Below are positions 46,282-55,548 of a stretch of 64,000 nucleotides of DNA, piece after piece (the first letter of the stretch is position 1; each line of letters starts with the position of its first letter). Below the pieces are notes generated by a model. It made no database searches and was not told the DNA's origin. It saw only the letters and a list, made by a program, of their open reading frames with translations. The translations under genes and the position numbers were made by a program. Origin of the DNA: Paracoccaceae bacterium (GTDB lineage: Bacteria; Pseudomonadota; Alphaproteobacteria; Rhodobacterales; Rhodobacteraceae); assembly GCA_947504705.1 (NCBI GenBank), contig CANNIA010000016.1:1-64000 (forward strand), in the 5' to 3' direction.

Positions 46282-48365
46282 GGATAAGCCCCTTCCAGCC
46301 GTGCCTCGCTCCGCTTTTGCCAGGCGCGGCAGAACTGATCGGACAACAGCGCGATCACCGCCATCGCGATCCCGGCAAGGAACCCGATCCCGAAATTGCC
46401 CTTCGACAGCCCGATATAGATGATCTGCCCCAGATCATCCGTCCCCACCAGCGCCGAGATGACCAGCATCGAAATCCCGAACATGATCGCCTGATTAAGG
46501 CCCAGCATGATGTTCGGCATCGCCAGCGGAATCTTCACCCGCCACAACAGCTGCGACCGCGTGCAGCCAAGACTGGTCGAGGCCTCGATCACCTCTTTGG
46601 GCACATTGCGGATGCCGTATTCGGTATAGCGGATCGGGGCGACGACGGCATAAGAGATAATCGCCAGCAGCGCCGAAAACTCGCCGATCTTGAAGATCAT
46701 GATGATCGGGATCAGCAAGACAAAGGGCGGCATGGTCTGCAACGTGTCGTTGATCGGGCGCAAAATGCGCGAGAAGCGGTCGCTTTCGGCGGCAAGAACG
46801 CCCAGACCACTGCCGATGATGAACGAGGCCACGACCGCCAGCCCGCACAGCTGCACCGACAGCACCGCCTTGTCATAGCTGCCCGAGATCAGGATGAACC
46901 CCATCGCCGCTGCTGACCAAAGCGCCAGGCGCATCCCGCCGGACCGATAGCCGAAATAGATCAACAGCGCGGCCAGACCAGGCCAGGTCATGTTGGTCAG
47001 CCCGAAAAACAGGATCAGACCAAAGCTCAAGGTCGCAATCGCCAAGCCGCCCCTGCCGCGTGTCCGGGCATAGAAGGCCCCGCCAACCACAAGGACCACA
47101 TAAAACGCGGCGTGCCACAGTGTCGGGGTAAAGCCCCAGGTGAAGGGGCTGACCACCTTGTAAAACCCGATCTTCAACGGGAGCACAAAGGCGAAGATCA
47201 CGAAATTCTTCGTCGCATCCAAGACCGGTTTGGCCGCGATCACGAAAGCTTCGATCCCGCGGTTCAGCGGGCCCGAGGGATCGACCGTCCATCCCTCCGG
47301 CCAGACCTGCAGCGCAGGAACCACCAGCGACAGCCCATAGGCCGCAATCATCGCCGCCAGCAGCGTCACCCCAAAGCGGTGCCGGGCAAGAAAGCCCTTG
47401 TCGTGGTCCATGTCCTGCTCTCGGGTCGCCAGACCATAGGTGATGCGGTCCAGCACCATCGCCATCAGGGCAATGACGATCCCCGCCACCAGACTTTCGC
47501 CAAACTCGGCCTTGCGCAGGGTGGACAGCACCTTCCAGCCAATATCTTCCGACCCGCCGATGATCGAAGCGATGATGATCATGCTTAGCGCCGCCATCGT
47601 GGTCTGGTTCACCCCCAGCAGGATCTGCCGCAGACCCGCCGCACAGCGCACGCGAAAGAACAGCTGCCACGGCGTCGCCCCCGACATCAGACCGGATTCG
47701 ATGATCTCTGACGGCACCTCGCGCAGGCCGACGATGGTGTTCTTGACCATCGGCGGAAAGGCAAAGATCACCCCGGCGATCAGCCCGACAACCGGGCCAA
47801 AACCGAACAGCATCAGGATCGGCAACAGATAGGCAAAGGCCGGAACCGTTTGCGTCACGTCCATCATCGGGGTCAGGAACCGTTCAACCCTTGGCCGGAA
47901 GAACCCCGCCACCCCAAGCCCGAACCCAAGCGCAATCGCCAGTGGCACCGACACCGCGACCAGCGCCAGCGAGTTCATCGTGTCCGGCCAAAGCCCCATC
48001 GCCAGCACGTAAAGCAGCGACACCCCGGTAAAGATCGCCAAGGGCCTCTTGCCCGCCTGATAGGCAATCAGAACCGCAGCCACAGCGCTGACCGACCACG
48101 GCAGCCACGCCAGCAGATCCGACACCCATTGCAGCGGAAAGCCCATCACCCAAGACAGAAAGCGGAAGAACGGCTTGGTATGGTCAACCAGCCATTGCAT
48201 CAGCACATTCAGCCAATCGCCAAGCGGAAGCTGCCAGTCGGCGGGATAGGCGTGCAGCACCGGGAACCGGACCTGCAACAGCGCCAGACCCAAGGCTAGA
48301 CCCAGAAGCGCAAGCCAAACCACGGCGCCCGAAAGGCTGGACCCAGCGCCCCTGCCCTCAGCCAT
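46278..48365 (-). CDS. Double-length glycine betaine/choline-type ABC permease
   Basis: 695 residues made of two ProW-like permease units in one chain (EAA-type loops near AGLRQILLGVNQTTMAALSM and SQLLWRVKIPLAMPNIMLGL), joined by extra membrane segments around the middle. ProW-type permeases are usually about 300 residues, so this is a natural fusion that removes the need for a homodimer. The ATG at 48365 was chosen because it overlaps the ATPase stop by 8 bases. Confidence 0.93.
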   Translation of the reverse strand: MAEGRGAGSSLSGAVVWLALLGLALGLALLQVRFPVLHAYPADWQLPLGDWLNVLMQWLVDHTKPFFRFLSWVMGFPLQWVSDLLAWLPWSVSAVAAVLIAYQAGKRPLAIFTGVSLLYVLAMGLWPDTMNSLALVAVSVPLAIALGFGLGVAGFFRPRVERFLTPMMDVTQTVPAFAYLLPILMLFGFGPVVGLIAGVIFAFPPMVKNTIVGLREVPSEIIESGLMSGATPWQLFFRVRCAAGLRQILLGVNQTTMAALSMIIIASIIGGSEDIGWKVLSTLRKAEFGESLVAGIVIALMAMVLDRITYGLATREQDMDHDKGFLARHRFGVTLLAAMIAAYGLSLVVPALQVWPEGWTVDPSGPLNRGIEAFVIAAKPVLDATKNFVIFAFVLPLKIGFYKVVSPFTWGFTPTLWHAAFYVVLVVGGAFYARTRGRGGLAIATLSFGLILFFGLTNMTWPGLAALLIYFGYRSGGMRLALWSAAAMGFILISGSYDKAVLSVQLCGLAVVASFIIGSGLGVLAAESDRFSRILRPINDTLQTMPPFVLLIPIIMIFKIGEFSALLAIISYAVVAPIRYTEYGIRNVPKEVIEASTSLGCTRSQLLWRVKIPLAMPNIMLGLNQAIMFGISMLVISALVGTDDLGQIIYIGLSKGNFGIGFLAGIAMAVIALLSDQFCRAWQKRSEARLEGAYP

Positions 48366-49419
48366 GCGCCACCTCACGGGCCTGTGCGCCCTCGGATGCC
48401 GCAAGGGCCGCCACCAGCGACGCCGCCGTCAGCGTGCCGACATAAGTCCCGCCCTCCACCACATCGACACCCTTGGGATTGGCGGCCAAAAGCGGCATCA
48501 GCCCTTCGACGCGCGCCTCGGGGTCAACCTGCGGCAACCCCTCGGGGCGGTTGGCAAGGGCTTCAGCACATTGCCCCGCGCGCAGGATCTTGATCCTTGG
48601 CACCTCTCCAGTGAACTGCGCGACATAGTCGTCGGCCGGATGCAGGATCAATTCCTCGGGCGTGCCGATCTGCACCACGCGGCCATCGCGCATGATCGCC
48701 ATCCGGTCGGCAATGCGCAAAGCCTCAAGGAAATCATGGGTGATAAAGACGATAGACTTCTTCAGCACCCGCTGGATGCGCAGGAATTCGTCCTGCATCT
48801 GGCGGCGGATCAAGGGGTCCAAAGCACTGAACGGTTCATCCAAAAGCCAAAGCTCCGGCTCCACTGCCAAGGAGCGTGCAATGCCCACCCGTTGCTGCTG
48901 GCCACCCGACAACTGGCGCGGATAGGCATTCTCGCGCCCGCCAAGGCCGACCAGATCAATCACCCGGGCCGCACGTTCGCGTTGATCCGCTGGCGAAAGC
49001 CCCTGCAACCGCAGGGGAAAGGCGATGTTCTCGATCACGTTCAAATGCGGCAGAAGGCCAAAGTTCTGAAACACCATGCCCATCTTGTGACGGCGGATGT
49101 CGATCAGCTCACGGTTGGACTTGGCCAGAAGGTCCTCGCCGTCCAGAAGCACCTGACCGTGGTCAGCATCGATCAGCCGCGACAAGCAGCGCACGACGGT
49201 CGATTTTCCCGACCCTGACAGCCCCATGATCACGAAAGTTTCGCCGACATGTACGTCAAAGCCGACATTGATCGCCGCCGGAATGTGCTTTTCGCTGCGC
49301 ATCCGTGCAGCAAGCTGGGCCGCATCCGAAACAGGCTCAGATGACTTAAAATACTGGCCCGGATCGGGGCCATAAACCTTCCAAAGGTTGCGACAAGAAA
49401 GCTTGACGTCGCCAGACAT
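48358..49419 (-). CDS. Glycine betaine/choline-type ABC transporter ATPase
   Basis: 353 residues from ATG 49419 (a GTG lies two codons upstream). Walker A GLSGSGKST, Q-loop MVFQNFGLLPH, signature QLSGGQQQRVGIARSLA, Walker B LWLLDEPFSALDPLIR and switch His in FITHDF. The N-terminal stretch KSSEPVSDAAQLAARMRSEK is a ProV feature. The C-terminal 90 residues are shorter than and unlike a double CBS domain, so osmotic gating of the OpuA kind is not evident. It drives the double permease. Confidence 0.94.
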   Translation of the reverse strand: MSGDVKLSCRNLWKVYGPDPGQYFKSSEPVSDAAQLAARMRSEKHIPAAINVGFDVHVGETFVIMGLSGSGKSTVVRCLSRLIDADHGQVLLDGEDLLAKSNRELIDIRRHKMGMVFQNFGLLPHLNVIENIAFPLRLQGLSPADQRERAARVIDLVGLGGRENAYPRQLSGGQQQRVGIARSLAVEPELWLLDEPFSALDPLIRRQMQDEFLRIQRVLKKSIVFITHDFLEALRIADRMAIMRDGRVVQIGTPEELILHPADDYVAQFTGEVPRIKILRAGQCAEALANRPEGLPQVDPEARVEGLMPLLAANPKGVDVVEGGTYVGTLTAASLVAALAASEGAQAREVAHG

Positions 49420-49454
49420 GGTCACCTGCCTTGAAGGAAAATCAGCGGGGATGC

Positions 49455-49479
49455 GCGCCCGGCACTGGATGCCGGGCGC
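49455..49479 (-). terminator. Hairpin between binding-protein and ATPase genes
   Basis: GCGCCCGGCA (49455-49464) and TGCCGGGCGC (49470-49479) form a perfect 10-bp stem with a 5-base loop in the 102-base gap. There is no T-run in the right place. Such stems after binding-protein genes usually act as partial terminators or 3' mRNA stabilisers, keeping the binding protein more abundant than the membrane parts. Confidence 0.6.
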
Positions 49480-49521
49480 AATGGTCCGGGTCGCTTGGCG
49501 CGGCCCGAAAAGGAAGCGACC

Positions 49522-50463
49522 TTATTGCGTCCAGGTGGACCAAATCGCCTCATTGTTGGCGACCCATTCCGCCGCCACTTCCTCTGCCGGGCGACCCTTC
49601 TGATCCACTTCAAGGATCATGGCGTTCTGGTCGGTATTGGTCAGGGTGAACTTGGCCATCATCGCCGAGGCAGCCGGCCATTTGGTCGCAAACTCGCGGC
49701 CCTGAATCTTTTGCACATGGGCTTGGGCAAAGCCGCAGGCCGTGTCCTTGGCTTGGGTTTCCTCGACGCATTCCCCGTCGATCGGGTTCCATTCCACCCA
49801 GTTCAGATCCTGCTCGGCAAAGATCCAGTGCGGCTGCCAGAACATCATCAGGATCGGTTCCTTGGCGGCAATCGCGCCTTTCATCTCGGCCAGCATCGCA
49901 CCTTCGCTGCCGCCCGGCACCACATTGAACGGCAGGCCGATCGCGGTGACCACGTCGATGTCGCGGGTGCCCCAGTCGGCGGGATAGCCAACCAGACGCC
50001 CGTTCGGGAAGGTCTCGGCGGTGCCAAAGGCCTGGGCACAATCGTAAAGCGCCTGATAGCTGGGCAGGCCGGGGCAAAGCTCTTCCATATAGGGCGGGTA
50101 GACCCAGCCTTCGCGCGGCTCCAGCCCCAACTCGCCCAACACCACGATATCGCCCGAAGCGATGCCATTGGTATAGGCTTCGGTCACCGAATTGTCCCAA
50201 ACCTCTGGGTTCATATCCAGCTCGCCCTGCCCGATCGCCGCCAGTTGCGGCAGGGCGCCGGCAATCACCAGCTCGACGTTATAGCCCATCTTCTTCAGGA
50301 TTTCGGCAGCGATGTTCGCCGACAGAACCTGCCCCGTCCATTCATTGACCGCGATCTTGATCGGATCGGGCGACTCGGGCACATCCGCCAAAGTGACCGA
50401 AGGTGTGGCCAGTGTCAGTGCAGTAATTGCGACGGCCAACAGGCCAAGGCGCATCCTTTTCAT
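49522..50463 (-). CDS. Periplasmic quaternary-amine-type substrate-binding protein (OpuAC/ProX-like)
   Basis: 313 residues. ATG 50463 is preferred because GGGGAG lies 9 bases upstream, while at ATG 50472 that site would touch the codon. Signal peptide cleaved after TLA. The aromatic-rich segments NEWTGQVLSANIAAEIL, NPEVWDNSV, GWVYPPY, YPADWGTRDID and FWQPHWIF are those that build the aromatic cage for trimethylammonium groups in ProX/ChoX proteins. The ligand is probably a quaternary amine such as choline, betaine, carnitine or an N-acylated relative. Confidence 0.9.
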   Translation of the reverse strand: MKRMRLGLLAVAITALTLATPSVTLADVPESPDPIKIAVNEWTGQVLSANIAAEILKKMGYNVELVIAGALPQLAAIGQGELDMNPEVWDNSVTEAYTNGIASGDIVVLGELGLEPREGWVYPPYMEELCPGLPSYQALYDCAQAFGTAETFPNGRLVGYPADWGTRDIDVVTAIGLPFNVVPGGSEGAMLAEMKGAIAAKEPILMMFWQPHWIFAEQDLNWVEWNPIDGECVEETQAKDTACGFAQAHVQKIQGREFATKWPAASAMMAKFTLTNTDQNAMILEVDQKGRPAEEVAAEWVANNEAIWSTWTQ

Positions 50464-50506
50464 GGTCTTCATCTCCCCTTTTGGTTCAGTCTCTTGTTAT
50501 TGTTGT

Positions 50507-52237
50507 CTAGGTAAAAACAGCGACAAGCTCGGCCCGGTCGCCCGCATAGTCCCTGGAAATCGCGCCAGAACGCTGGCGCTCCTTCCAGTCTTCCGCCGCC
50601 ATTAACGGTGCCTCCTCGGCCTCTGGCAAGAGTTTTTGCAGAATGATGTCGGCAGCCCGTTCGGCCAGCATGATCGTCGGCCCATTCAGATCGCCCGCCG
50701 TCGCCTGCGGCATGACCCCGGCATCAACCACCCGCAAATTCTGCACCCCTATCACCCGGCATTCAGGATCTACGACCGCCATCGGATCGGTGCCCATCCG
50801 GCAGGTCCCGCACGGATGGTAGGCGCTTTCCACCTTGCGGCGGATAAACTCATCCAGCGCCGCATCCGACTGCGCCTCGGCACCCGGTGCCAGTTCCGTC
50901 CCGGTATAGGCCGCCATCGCCGGTTGGCTGAAAATCTCGCGGCTCAGCCGGATGCAGGCGCGCATCTCCTGCCAGTCATCCTCATGCGTCATATAGTTGA
51001 ACTGCACGCGCGGCAGGCTATGGGGGTCCTTGTCACGCAGCCGCACCCAGCCCCGGCTTTTCGACCGCTTGGTGCCGACATGCACCTGAAAGCCATGCCC
51101 CTTGGCCAGCGACTTGCCGTCATAGGAAATAGCCAAGGGCAGGAAATGGAACTGGATATCCGGATAAACCACCCCCGCCCGGCTGCGGATATGGCCGCCG
51201 GTCTCGAAATGATTGGTCGCCCCAAGCCCGCGTCCTGTCGTCAGCCACTTCAGCCCGATCAAGGCCTTGCCCGCCATAGACATCCACGGGTACAGCGACA
51301 CCGGTTTCAGACATTCGTACTGAACATACAGCTCCAGATGGTCCATCAGGTTCTCACCCACGCCCGCGCTGGCATGAACCACCGGAATGCCATGCCGGGC
51401 CAACTCGGCAGCCGGGCCTATCCCTGAGCGTTTCAGGATCACCGGCGACATGATCGACCCCGCACTCAGGATCACCTCACGCGCGGCACGGGCCACATGG
51501 GTCTGGCCATGGCGCAGATATTCAACGCCAACAGCCACCTTGCCCTCAAACAGAATGCGCGTGACCGTGGCCTTCGTCACCAACCGCAGCTTCCCATTCT
51601 TCAGCGCCGGACGCAGATAGGCGACCGAGGCACTGCACCGCCGCCCCCCACCCACCGTCATCTCCATCGGGCCAAAGCCTTCGTGCTGGACCGAATTCAT
51701 GTTGTCGCTGCGCGCATAGCCCGCCTGCACGGCGGCATCGACAAAGGCGTGATAAAGCGGGTTCGCCTCAGGCCCGCGCGTGACCTTCAAGGGGCCAGAA
51801 GTGCCGCGCAGCCTACCCCCGCCTGCGACATTCTCCATCTTCTGGAAATACGGCAGCACATTGGCCCAATGCCAGCCGGTCGCCCCTTTGGCCGACCAAA
51901 GCTCGTAATCCATCGGATTGCCGCGCACATAGCACATGCCGTTGATCGAGGATGACCCGCCCATCCCCTTGCCACGCGGCAAGTTGATCTCGCGCCCGTT
52001 CAGACCCGGTTCGGGCTCGGTCTTCATGCCCCAGTTGAAACGCCGGGTGTTCATCGGCATGGCCAGCGCCGCAGGCATCGCCACGATCATCGACCGGTCA
52101 CTGCCCCCGGCCTCCAGCACCAACACGCTGAACCCCGTGCCTTCCGTCAGCCGCCGCGCCAGAACGCTGCCTGCCGACCCCGCGCCGATGATCACATAGT
52201 CATAGGTTTCGCCCGTCCCATCACTCAATGATGACAT
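50507..52237 (-). CDS. GMC-family FAD-dependent (choline dehydrogenase-like) oxidoreductase
   Basis: 576 residues. The N-terminal FAD motif YVIIGAGSAGSVLARRL, the GMC signature LPRGKGMGGSSSINGMCYVR and the C-terminal His-containing catalytic segment VESAYHPCGTCRMG are complete. BetA and alcohol dehydrogenase AlkJ are close relatives. It oxidises a primary alcohol to an aldehyde. It overlaps the upstream cupin gene by 17 bases and lies next to a betaine/choline-type transporter. No betB gene is in the window, so it may serve another alcohol than choline. Confidence 0.93.
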   Translation of the reverse strand: MSSLSDGTGETYDYVIIGAGSAGSVLARRLTEGTGFSVLVLEAGGSDRSMIVAMPAALAMPMNTRRFNWGMKTEPEPGLNGREINLPRGKGMGGSSSINGMCYVRGNPMDYELWSAKGATGWHWANVLPYFQKMENVAGGGRLRGTSGPLKVTRGPEANPLYHAFVDAAVQAGYARSDNMNSVQHEGFGPMEMTVGGGRRCSASVAYLRPALKNGKLRLVTKATVTRILFEGKVAVGVEYLRHGQTHVARAAREVILSAGSIMSPVILKRSGIGPAAELARHGIPVVHASAGVGENLMDHLELYVQYECLKPVSLYPWMSMAGKALIGLKWLTTGRGLGATNHFETGGHIRSRAGVVYPDIQFHFLPLAISYDGKSLAKGHGFQVHVGTKRSKSRGWVRLRDKDPHSLPRVQFNYMTHEDDWQEMRACIRLSREIFSQPAMAAYTGTELAPGAEAQSDAALDEFIRRKVESAYHPCGTCRMGTDPMAVVDPECRVIGVQNLRVVDAGVMPQATAGDLNGPTIMLAERAADIILQKLLPEAEEAPLMAAEDWKERQRSGAISRDYAGDRAELVAVFT

Positions 52238-52580
52238 AGAACTTCACCATGGTCTGGGTCTGGCGCCAATAACCGGTAAACCCCTTGGGCACGAAAAACG
52301 CATCCCCCGCGCGATAGGTTTCGCTGAACCCGTCACTTTCCAGCGTCACTTCGCCTTCCAGCACATACATGAACTCATCGGCGGCATAGCTGTCGTAAAA
52401 CTCGGTATAGGGCTGCGAGCGCCAGATCCCGGTGCGAAACTTCGGGTTCGCGCGGTCAAAATACACATGGTCCCGCCCCAAAGGCAAACCTTCGATGAAT
52501 GTCGCCGTTTCCTGCGGCACATCGGGGCTTTGCATCCAGCCCTCAGGGCCAGTGGGCGAAAATTTGATCGGCAGGGACAA
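52221..52580 (-). CDS. Small cupin-domain protein
   Basis: 119 residues, a single beta-barrel. It has DEFMYVLEGEVTLESDG and AGDAFFVPKGFTGYWRQ, the two cupin motifs, though the usual first-motif metal histidines are replaced (no HxH). It is therefore probably a binding or stabilising protein rather than a metal enzyme, like the (S)-ureidoglycine-type or ethanolamine-utilisation-like cupins. It is the first gene of the thirteen-gene cluster, divergent from a LysR gene with a 132-base shared promoter region. Confidence 0.85.
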   Translation of the reverse strand: MSLPIKFSPTGPEGWMQSPDVPQETATFIEGLPLGRDHVYFDRANPKFRTGIWRSQPYTEFYDSYAADEFMYVLEGEVTLESDGFSETYRAGDAFFVPKGFTGYWRQTQTMVKFYVIIE

Positions 52581-52712
52581 GGCTTTCTCCTAGGTCACGT
52601 CAGGCGGGCACGTCTGGCCGCGCGGTTCAGCCTTGATAGGCAAGACCCCCACGATTGCAGAATCAATAATCTTCCACGAGAGTAACTTCAGGTTACGAAG
52701 CCAAGGACCAGA

Positions 52713-53699
52713 ATGCGCAACCGATTGCCCCTGACCGCCTTTCGCGCCTTTGATGCAGCGGCGCGCAATGGATCACTGACGGCAGCGGCAGCGGAACTTG
52801 GCGTCACCCGGCCTGCGGTCAGCAAGCAGATCAAGCAGCTGGAACTGATGCTGGGCGCCCCCCTGATGGACCGCTTTGGCAATACGGTCCGGCTGACCCC
52901 GGCGGGGCAAGAGCTTAGCCAATCCCTGGCCCAGGCCTTCGACCAGATCGCCGCCACCGCCAGCCGCATCGCCCAAGGCACGCCCGCGCCGAACGTCATC
53001 CGCATTCTGGTCGACCGCGATTTCGCCTCGTCCTTCCTTGCCGGACATATCGGCCAGTTTCTAGTCCGCAATCCCGGCGTTTCGGTCGAAGTCGTCGCCG
53101 AACGCAATGGCCGCCTTCGCCTGGATGAGGATTTCAACTTCCGCATCTTCTATGGCCACCACGCCGCCAAATCGCACCCCGGCCTGCGCGAAGAGGTGCT
53201 TTGCCATTGGCATGACCTGACCGTCTGCACCCCGGATTATGCCGCCGCCCATGTCAGCGCGGCGGGCGATCTGGTGGACGCACAACTGCTGATCGACGGC
53301 AATTATGACGTGTGGGAGGATTGGTTCGTCCAGACCGGCCAGCGCCATCCCGGCACGATCCGCAATGTCACGCATTTCAACGAAACCTCGCTATGCCTTT
53401 CGACCGCGATGTCAGGCGGTGGCATCACCATCGGCGATTCCATTCTGGCCTTTCCGGCGATCCGGTCCGGCAGGCTGGTGCTGCCCTTCCGCCACGGGCT
53501 GGAAAGCGCGCAATGCTATTCGATCTTCCTGCGCAGCGGGGCCCGGCCAACCCAGGCCGAGACCGGTTTTCGCAACTGGCTGGGTCAGGTCGTCCACGAT
53601 CACCAGGCCGAGGTCAACAAGTACCTTGCCGACATCGGAATCAACCTGATCAGCAATATCGGTAGAAAACGCGCAAGGTCCGTAGGGCAGATCAGCTAG
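52713..53699 (+). CDS. LysR-family (GcvA-like) regulator of the divergent catabolic cluster
   Basis: 328 residues. N-terminal helix-turn-helix (PLTAFRAFDAAARNGSLTAA and AVSKQIKQLELMLG) and a GcvA-type effector domain; a 25-residue C-terminal extension follows the last predicted helix. It faces away from the cupin gene that starts the minus-strand cluster, the classic layout of a LysR activator with its target operon. The effector is presumably the imported compound or an intermediate. The 233 bases after it hold no gene. Confidence 0.92.
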   Translation: MRNRLPLTAFRAFDAAARNGSLTAAAAELGVTRPAVSKQIKQLELMLGAPLMDRFGNTVRLTPAGQELSQSLAQAFDQIAATASRIAQGTPAPNVIRILVDRDFASSFLAGHIGQFLVRNPGVSVEVVAERNGRLRLDEDFNFRIFYGHHAAKSHPGLREEVLCHWHDLTVCTPDYAAAHVSAAGDLVDAQLLIDGNYDVWEDWFVQTGQRHPGTIRNVTHFNETSLCLSTAMSGGGITIGDSILAFPAIRSGRLVLPFRHGLESAQCYSIFLRSGARPTQAETGFRNWLGQVVHDHQAEVNKYLADIGINLISNIGRKRARSVGQIS

Positions 53700-53932
53700 C
53701 GTCATCGCGCCGACAGTCGCGCGCTTTGGGTCGCGAAGAGCTAGCCTCAATCGGGCTTCGTCCAGCAACCCCGTTTTTACCCGGAATTCACCCCAAAATC
53801 CCTGGCGGCAAAACCTTTCCAAATCCCCAATGCCCACGCGTAACATGTTGATATAAATCATTGTTCAAAAACCGTCCCGCGTGGACAGATCACGCGCCCC
53901 CGCCACGGACCAAGGCCCCGACCGACAGGTTC

Positions 53933-54892
53933 TCACGGCCGACGCAGCGTCTCGATAATCTGGGCAAGGATCGAGACCGCGATTTCCGCCGGCGTCGCCG
54001 CCCCGATATCAAGCCCGACCGGGCCCCGCAATCTGTCCAGTCCGGGCAGGCCAGCCAACCGATCCAGCCGCTTCGCATGGGTCCGGGTCGACCCGAGGCA
54101 ACCGATATAAAAGGCCTGCGAAGCCAGCGCCACCCGCAGGGCGGGATCGTCAAGCTTGGGATCGTGGGACAGCGTCACGATCGCGGTGCGGGCGTCCGGG
54201 GCAAGGGCGGTCAGGGCCTCGTCCGGCCAATCCTGAGAAAGGGCGACGCCGGGAAACCGCTGGTCGCTGCCGAAGACCTCTCGCGGGTCGATCACCAGAC
54301 AGTCGAACCCGCAGGCGCGGGCCATCGAAACCAGATGCTGGGCGACATGCACCGCCCCGATCACCACCAGCCGCAGGGGGGGGTTGTGAAGGTGGGTGAA
54401 GATCTCGCCCTCGACCCCGGACTTGTCGGCACGAAACAGGGGGGCGGTCGTCAGGTCCGGCTCGACCAGTTTCCGCGACCAGGTGGCAAGGTTCACCTGA
54501 TAGGCCACCGCCCGATGCGCCGCACGTTCGACGCACAGCTCTTCCAAAAGGGCCACCGCCAGTGCGTCTTGCCCCGCCCCAACCGGCTCGACCAGAACGC
54601 GGATCGTACCACCGCAGGCAAGGCCGACCGCAAAGGCCTGATCGTCGCTGACCCCAAACGTCAGCACCCGGGGGCGACCGTCTTCAAGAGCCGCGACAGC
54701 CTCATGGATCACCGCACCCTCGACGCAGCCACCCGAGACCGACCCCTCCATCGCCATGTTTCGGTCAACGACCAGTTGGGAACCAATCCGGCGGGGGGCG
54801 GACCCCCAGGTTTCGATCACGGTGGCAAGTGCAGCACCCCTGCCCTGTCGGTGCCAGTCGAGTGCGAGTTCGGGGAGGTTTTCCTGGGTCAT
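53933..54892 (-). CDS. XdhC/CoxI-family molybdoenzyme maturation-like protein
   Basis: 319 residues from ATG 54892. The N-terminal XdhC part has the ETWGSAPRRIGSQLVV segment and GSVSGGCVEGAV, with the conserved Cys. The C-terminal Rossmann part begins at LRLVVIGAVHVAQHL and includes YIGCLGSTRTHAKR. XdhC proteins insert or sulfurate the molybdenum cofactor of xanthine dehydrogenase-type enzymes. No such enzyme is in the window, and this copy follows frcK by 50 bases on the same strand, so it may ride in the fructose operon or serve an enzyme elsewhere. Confidence 0.85.
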   Translation of the reverse strand: MTQENLPELALDWHRQGRGAALATVIETWGSAPRRIGSQLVVDRNMAMEGSVSGGCVEGAVIHEAVAALEDGRPRVLTFGVSDDQAFAVGLACGGTIRVLVEPVGAGQDALAVALLEELCVERAAHRAVAYQVNLATWSRKLVEPDLTTAPLFRADKSGVEGEIFTHLHNPPLRLVVIGAVHVAQHLVSMARACGFDCLVIDPREVFGSDQRFPGVALSQDWPDEALTALAPDARTAIVTLSHDPKLDDPALRVALASQAFYIGCLGSTRTHAKRLDRLAGLPGLDRLRGPVGLDIGAATPAEIAVSILAQIIETLRRP

Positions 54893-54942
54893 GGCGGGAC
54901 TGTGCCCAATTTCCCGGGCAGCGCAAGGGGAGCGGTTGGCTG

Positions 54943-55548
54943 TCACCACCCGGTCAGGACAAGGTCAGCACCGATGCTTTCAGCCAGAACCACGCGGGCA
55001 TTCGGCAGGTCGTTTCCGGCAATCCAAGCCTCGGGGTCCGGCTTGCCAAAGCTTGCCCACCTGTCCCGCAGGCGTTGGACAAGCACATCTTCGTCCACCC
55101 TGATCAGCAGCTTCAGGTCGAAAAGCCCGGTAACGACGTGCCACTCCGGTCGATCCAGCAGCAGATAGTTACCTTCTGCAAGAATGATGCGATCCGACGG
55201 ATCGATCACATCCGCCGCAGCCCTTGCAAGTTCCAGGTGGCGGTCAAAGATTGGAATCGCCACTTCTTCCCCGGTGCGGATGCGCGACAGGCACTGGGCA
55301 AAGCCTGCAACGTCAAAGGTATGGGGTGCGCCTTTGCGGGAAAGATGGCCGCGCGCTTCTAGAACGGCATTGTCGAAATGGAAGCCATCCATGGGCAAGA
55401 CCTTCGCCCCCGGCCCAAGGCTCGCGACAAGCAAGGCTGCAAGGGTCGACTTGCCACTTGCCGGCGGACCGGCAAGGGCAACCATGAAACGGCCCTGATG
55501 GCTCTTGGCGCGACTTCGGATCAGCTCGGCAAGGGCATCGGGGGTCAT
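54943..55548 (-). CDS. frcK: FrcK-like P-loop kinase
   Basis: 201 residues from ATG 55548, which overlaps the frcA stop by 4 bases. Walker A is GPPASGKST (about 24-32), with a PMDGFHFDN segment as in uridine kinase/pantothenate kinase relatives. The protein is the fourth member of the frcBCAK set known from Sinorhizobium meliloti, where FrcK is a putative sugar kinase of unproven role. The likely function is phosphorylation of fructose or a related sugar after ABC import. Confidence 0.8.
   Translation of the reverse strand: MTPDALAELIRSRAKSHQGRFMVALAGPPASGKSTLAALLVASLGPGAKVLPMDGFHFDNAVLEARGHLSRKGAPHTFDVAGFAQCLSRIRTGEEVAIPIFDRHLELARAAADVIDPSDRIILAEGNYLLLDRPEWHVVTGLFDLKLLIRVDEDVLVQRLRDRWASFGKPDPEAWIAGNDLPNARVVLAESIGADLVLTGW

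Noticed and set aside
53700-53932. Gap between the LysR gene and the xdhC-like gene searched for a small gene or RNA
   Set aside because: No ribosome site, domain or clear structured RNA was visible.
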